Origin: Streptomyces sp. Je 1-369 | Lineage (GTDB): Bacteria; Actinomycetota; Actinomycetes; Streptomycetales; Streptomycetaceae | Length of the DNA: 64,000 nucleotides | NCBI RefSeq assembly: GCF_026810505.1 | Contig: NZ_CP101750.1 | Location: 7,490,515-7,554,514 of the forward strand | Direction of reading: 5' to 3' | Shown: positions 61,515 through 64,000 of the stretch, piece after piece | Layout of the letters: each line of letters begins with the position of its first letter | Numbering within the stretch: the first letter of the stretch is position 1 | Position numbers and translations under genes: made by a program | Notes under the pieces: generated by a model | What the model was told of the DNA's origin: nothing | Seen by the model: the letters and a program-made list of their open reading frames with translations, nothing else | Database searches by the model: none

Positions 61515-62861
61515 GTGCCCACATCCGCGACCTCACCCTCTACGCCCTCCACTCCTCCCCACGGGACGCCGCCCGTCGGTCCCGTCGGCGTATGGCTGAT
61601 CGGGGCACGCGGCTCGGTCGCGACCACGGCCGTCGCGGGCTGCGCGGCGATGACCGCAGGACTCCACGCCCCCACCGGCATGGTGACCGAGACCGCACCC
61701 TTCCTGGACTGTGGCCTGCCAACGTTGTCGTCACTCGTCTTCGGCGGCCACGACACCACCAGCTGCCCCCTGCCCAAACGCGCCGAGGAACTCGCCGCGG
61801 GCGGTGTCCTGCCCCACGGCCTCCCCTCGGCGGTGCGCGCCGAACTCGCCGCCGCCGACGCCGAGATACGCCCCGGCGGCCCACAACCGGGCGACACCCG
61901 CACCGACGAGGAACTGATCGACGCCTTCACCGCCGACATCCGCGATTTCGTACGTCGCCGGGGACTGGCCCGCGCGGTAGTGGTGAACGTCGCCTCGACC
62001 GAACCCCTCCCCTCCGCCGACGCCGAACGGCTCCCCGCCAGCTCCCTCTACGCGGCCGCCGCCCTGCGCGCCGACTGCCCCTACGTGAACTTCACCCCCT
62101 CCACGGGCCTCCACCACCCGCGCCTCACCGACGCGGCACGCACCTCCGGCCTCCCCTTCGCGGGCCGTGACGGCAAGACCGGCCAGACCCTGCTGCGCTC
62201 CGTACTCGGCCCGATGTTCGCCCAACGCGCCCTCGCCGTCCGCGCCTGGTCCGGCACGAATCTCCTCGGCGGCGGTGACGGCGCCGCCCTGGCCGACCCC
62301 GCGGCCGCCGCGGCGAAGAACGCGGGCAAGGAACGCGTCCTCGCCGACACGCTCGGCTCCGCCCCCGAGGGCGAGGTCCACATCGACGACGTCCCCTCCC
62401 TCGGCGACTGGAAGACGGCCTGGGACCACATCGCCTTCGACGGCTTCCTCGGCACGCGCATGGTCCTGCAGACCACCTGGCAGGGCTGCGACTCGGCGCT
62501 CGCCGCCCCCCTGGTCCTGGACCTCGCCCGCCTGACGACCCGCGCCCACGAACGCGGCCTCTCCGGCCCCCTGCCCGCCCTCGCCTTCTACTTCAAGGAC
62601 CCCGACGCCGACGCCCCCGCGGCGCTGGGAGAGCAGTACGCCACACTGATCGACTTCGCGAAACAGCTGGGAGGAGACGTCGCCGGGGGAGGCGGCCGTG
62701 GTCTCGGAGAGGGAGACCTCGCCGGGGGAGGTGGTCGCGGACCCGGAGGGGGAGACCTCGCCGGGGGAGGTGGTCATGCTCCCGGACAGGGAGGCGGTCG
62801 TGCTCCAGGGCGGGCCGACCGTGGCCCCGCCGACGGCACGCCCTCCGGCGCGTCCTCGTGA
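61515..62861 (+). CDS. inositol-3-phosphate synthase-like protein (ebo-cluster type)
   Basis: A 448-residue myo-inositol-phosphate synthase homologue, which converts glucose-6-phosphate to inositol-3-phosphate with NAD. Blocks seen are GVWLIGARGSVATTAVAG (NAD site), VNVASTEPLP, NFTPSTGLHHPRL, GRDGKTGQTLLRSVLGPMFAQRALAVRAWSGTNLLGGGDG and IAFDGFLGTRMVLQTTWQGCDS. The GTG at 61515 is preferred since AGGAGG lies 5 bases upstream; ATG 61500 is possible. The last 60 residues are a Gly-rich repeat tail. The following UbiA-like gene overlaps by 4 bases. This pairing is known from ebo clusters, so the product may differ from housekeeping Ino1. Confidence 0.88.
   Translation: MPTSATSPSTPSTPPHGTPPVGPVGVWLIGARGSVATTAVAGCAAMTAGLHAPTGMVTETAPFLDCGLPTLSSLVFGGHDTTSCPLPKRAEELAAGGVLPHGLPSAVRAELAAADAEIRPGGPQPGDTRTDEELIDAFTADIRDFVRRRGLARAVVVNVASTEPLPSADAERLPASSLYAAAALRADCPYVNFTPSTGLHHPRLTDAARTSGLPFAGRDGKTGQTLLRSVLGPMFAQRALAVRAWSGTNLLGGGDGAALADPAAAAAKNAGKERVLADTLGSAPEGEVHIDDVPSLGDWKTAWDHIAFDGFLGTRMVLQTTWQGCDSALAAPLVLDLARLTTRAHERGLSGPLPALAFYFKDPDADAPAALGEQYATLIDFAKQLGGDVAGGGGRGLGEGDLAGGGGRGPGGGDLAGGGGHAPGQGGGRAPGRADRGPADGTPSGASS
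62673..62789 (+). repeat. three 39-bp tandem repeats in the inositol synthase-like C-terminus
   Basis: Units begin at 62673, 62712 and 62751, each opening GGAGAC(G/C)TCGCCGGGGGAGG and encoding GD(V/L)AGGGGxxxxx. A decayed fourth copy follows near 62790. The period is 13 codons, so copy-number change keeps the frame. Confidence 0.85.
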
Positions 62862-63961
62862 ACGCCGCAGGCACCCGGCGCGCCTGGGCCGAACTCCTCC
62901 GCCTCCCCGCCCTGTTCACCGTCCCCGGCGACGCCTTCGCCGGCGCGGCGGCGACCAACCTGCGTCCCAACCATCGCACCCTCCTCGCCATCGGTTCCTC
63001 CCTCTGCCTGTACGAGGCCGGCATGGCCCTCAACGACTGGGCAGACCGCGCCGAAGACGCCGTCGAACGCCCCGAGCGCCCCCTGCCCTCCGGCCGCGTC
63101 GCCCCACCCGCGGCCCTCACCGCGGCCACCGCCCTCACCGTCGCGGGCCTCGCCCTCGCCTCCCGCGCGGGCCGCCCGTCCCTCGCGGTGGCGGGCGCGC
63201 TGGCCGGGACGGTCTGGGCGTACGACCTCACCCTGAAGCACACCCCCGCCGGTCCGGCAGCCATGGCCACCGCGCGCGGCCTCGACCTGCTCCTGGGCGC
63301 GACCGCCACGGCGGGCCCCGGCCACGACCCGCGCGCCCAGGCCACCGCTGCCGCCCCCTCGGCGGCGACCCTGGCCGCCCACACCCTGGCCGTCACCGTC
63401 GTCTCCCGCCACGAAGCGCAGGGCGGCTCCTCGACCGCTCCCTTGGCCGCACTGGCGACGACAGCGACCCTGGCCCGCCTGGTCGCCACCACACGCCGCC
63501 GCTCTGTTGGCGGGCGTGGGGCCCAGAGGAGGCGGGGTGGTCCGGGAGGTGGAGGTGGAGGTGGAGCTGGCGGGGGCGGATTGCAGCGGGGCTGGGGTGC
63601 CCTGCGAGGGGAGGTCAGCGGGAACGGTTCGCAGCGAGCCCAGGGTGCCCTGAGAGGGGCTGCCGACGGGGGCGGCGATCGGGACGCCCGCGACCTCCGA
63701 ACCGCCGCCGATACCTGCCACCGAGCCCTCAGTGGTGCCCTCGCGCTGGCCTACGCCGCAACCGCCGCCAGGCCTCTCTTCCACGCAGTCCTCAATCCGT
63801 CACCTCCCCTCACCCAGCGCGCCGTCGGCGGCGGAATCCGCGCCATGATCCCGCTGCAGGCCGCCCTCGCCGCCCGCACCGGCGCCCCCGCCACGGCCCT
63901 CCTGACGGCCGCCCTCGCCCCGGCCGCCCGACGGTTCGCACGAAAGGTGAGCGTCACATGA
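62858..63961 (+). CDS. UbiA-like prenyltransferase family protein (EboC-like)
   Basis: A 367-residue membrane protein of the UbiA superfamily, which transfers or handles prenyl groups. The first Asp-rich motif is N59-D60-x-x-D63-x-x-x-D67 in GMALNDWADRAEDAVERP, followed by LPSGRV, as in UbiA. AYDLTLKHTPAGPAAMATARGLDLLLG is the second region. A glycine-rich, non-hydrophobic insert fills about residues 215-275. The GTG start overlaps the preceding stop by 4 bases. EboC in ebo clusters sits in this position, but the exact reaction is not known. Confidence 0.82.
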   Translation: MNAAGTRRAWAELLRLPALFTVPGDAFAGAAATNLRPNHRTLLAIGSSLCLYEAGMALNDWADRAEDAVERPERPLPSGRVAPPAALTAATALTVAGLALASRAGRPSLAVAGALAGTVWAYDLTLKHTPAGPAAMATARGLDLLLGATATAGPGHDPRAQATAAAPSAATLAAHTLAVTVVSRHEAQGGSSTAPLAALATTATLARLVATTRRRSVGGRGAQRRRGGPGGGGGGGAGGGGLQRGWGALRGEVSGNGSQRAQGALRGAADGGGDRDARDLRTAADTCHRALSGALALAYAATAARPLFHAVLNPSPPLTQRAVGGGIRAMIPLQAALAARTGAPATALLTAALAPAARRFARKVSVT

Positions 63962-64000
63962 GCGGTACGGAAGGTGCGCGCCGCACGGGCGGACCGTTCC
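63958..64000 (+). CDS. start of a further operon gene (3' truncated; EboA suspected)
   Basis: ATG at 63958 overlaps the UbiA-like stop (ATGA), then MSGTEGARRTGGPF runs off the window. Fourteen residues do not identify it. Order in related clusters makes an EboA-domain protein the first guess. Confidence 0.4.
   Translation, partial: MSGTEGARRTGGPF

Overview
The window is a GC-rich (about 70% or more), densely packed actinobacterial chromosome segment. Strong third-position GC, frequent GTG starts, ATGA/GTGA stop-start overlaps and the gene families present point to Streptomyces or a close relative. No rRNA, tRNA, CRISPR array, insertion sequence or prophage is visible. It reads as a chromosome arm of metabolic, transport and regulatory genes.

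Left part (1-11.6 kb): the tail of a PLP aminotransferase; a minus-strand set with a squalene/phytoene-synthase-like enzyme, a DedA membrane protein and a metallo-beta-lactamase-fold hydrolase; a small protein resembling a catalytically dead serine-recombinase fold; a membrane-anchored phosphodiesterase; an AdiC-like amino-acid permease; a DUF6345 protein with a caspase/gingipain-like His-Cys pair; OsmC; and a stand-alone dnaK with a possible HspR-type site. From 11.6 to 18.3 kb lies a complete narGHJI respiratory nitrate reductase operon. It is followed by an MmyB-type XRE regulator, a pterin dehydratase and two SAM methyltransferases.

Centre (21.6-29.1 kb): a tightly coupled four-gene operon encodes a Trypco1 (CU044_2847) protein, a trypsin-VMAP-C protein, a MoxR AAA+ ATPase, and a giant degenerate vWA - NB-ARC - TPR protein. 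It ends in an 18-bp hairpin buried in the last codons. This is a VMAP-MoxR-vWA ternary conflict/defence system and is the most interesting locus in the window. Next to it, on the minus strand (29-36.8 kb), are an aldo/keto reductase, a branched-chain-amino-acid-type ABC importer in which both permeases and one ATPase are fused into a single 920-residue chain, and a long-chain acyl-CoA ligase.

37-49.7 kb: an alpha/beta hydrolase; an MFS exporter divergent from a tandem Lrp/AsnC regulator; a LysR regulator divergent from a bile-acid:Na+ symporter-family transporter, with a 15-base C run between them; a secreted DUF4185-like protein and a secreted sialidase; fdhD; a FabH-like ketosynthase with a possible TTA-containing leader ORF; a GntR regulator; and a GNAT acetyltransferase.

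Right part (49.7-64 kb): a ROK regulator, an Rbs-type sugar ABC importer, a Gfo/Idh/MocA oxidoreductase, a TIM-barrel sugar isomerase, a secreted PQQ-type sugar dehydrogenase with PKD and a CBM-like tail, and a ThuA-DUF1080 lipoprotein. A 23-bp motif shared by the ROK promoter and the dehydrogenase promoter suggests one regulon for glycoside oxidation and uptake. After a strong terminator a second operon begins (inositol-3-phosphate synthase-like, then UbiA/EboC-like, then the first codons of another gene). It resembles the start of an ebo-type cluster and runs off the window.
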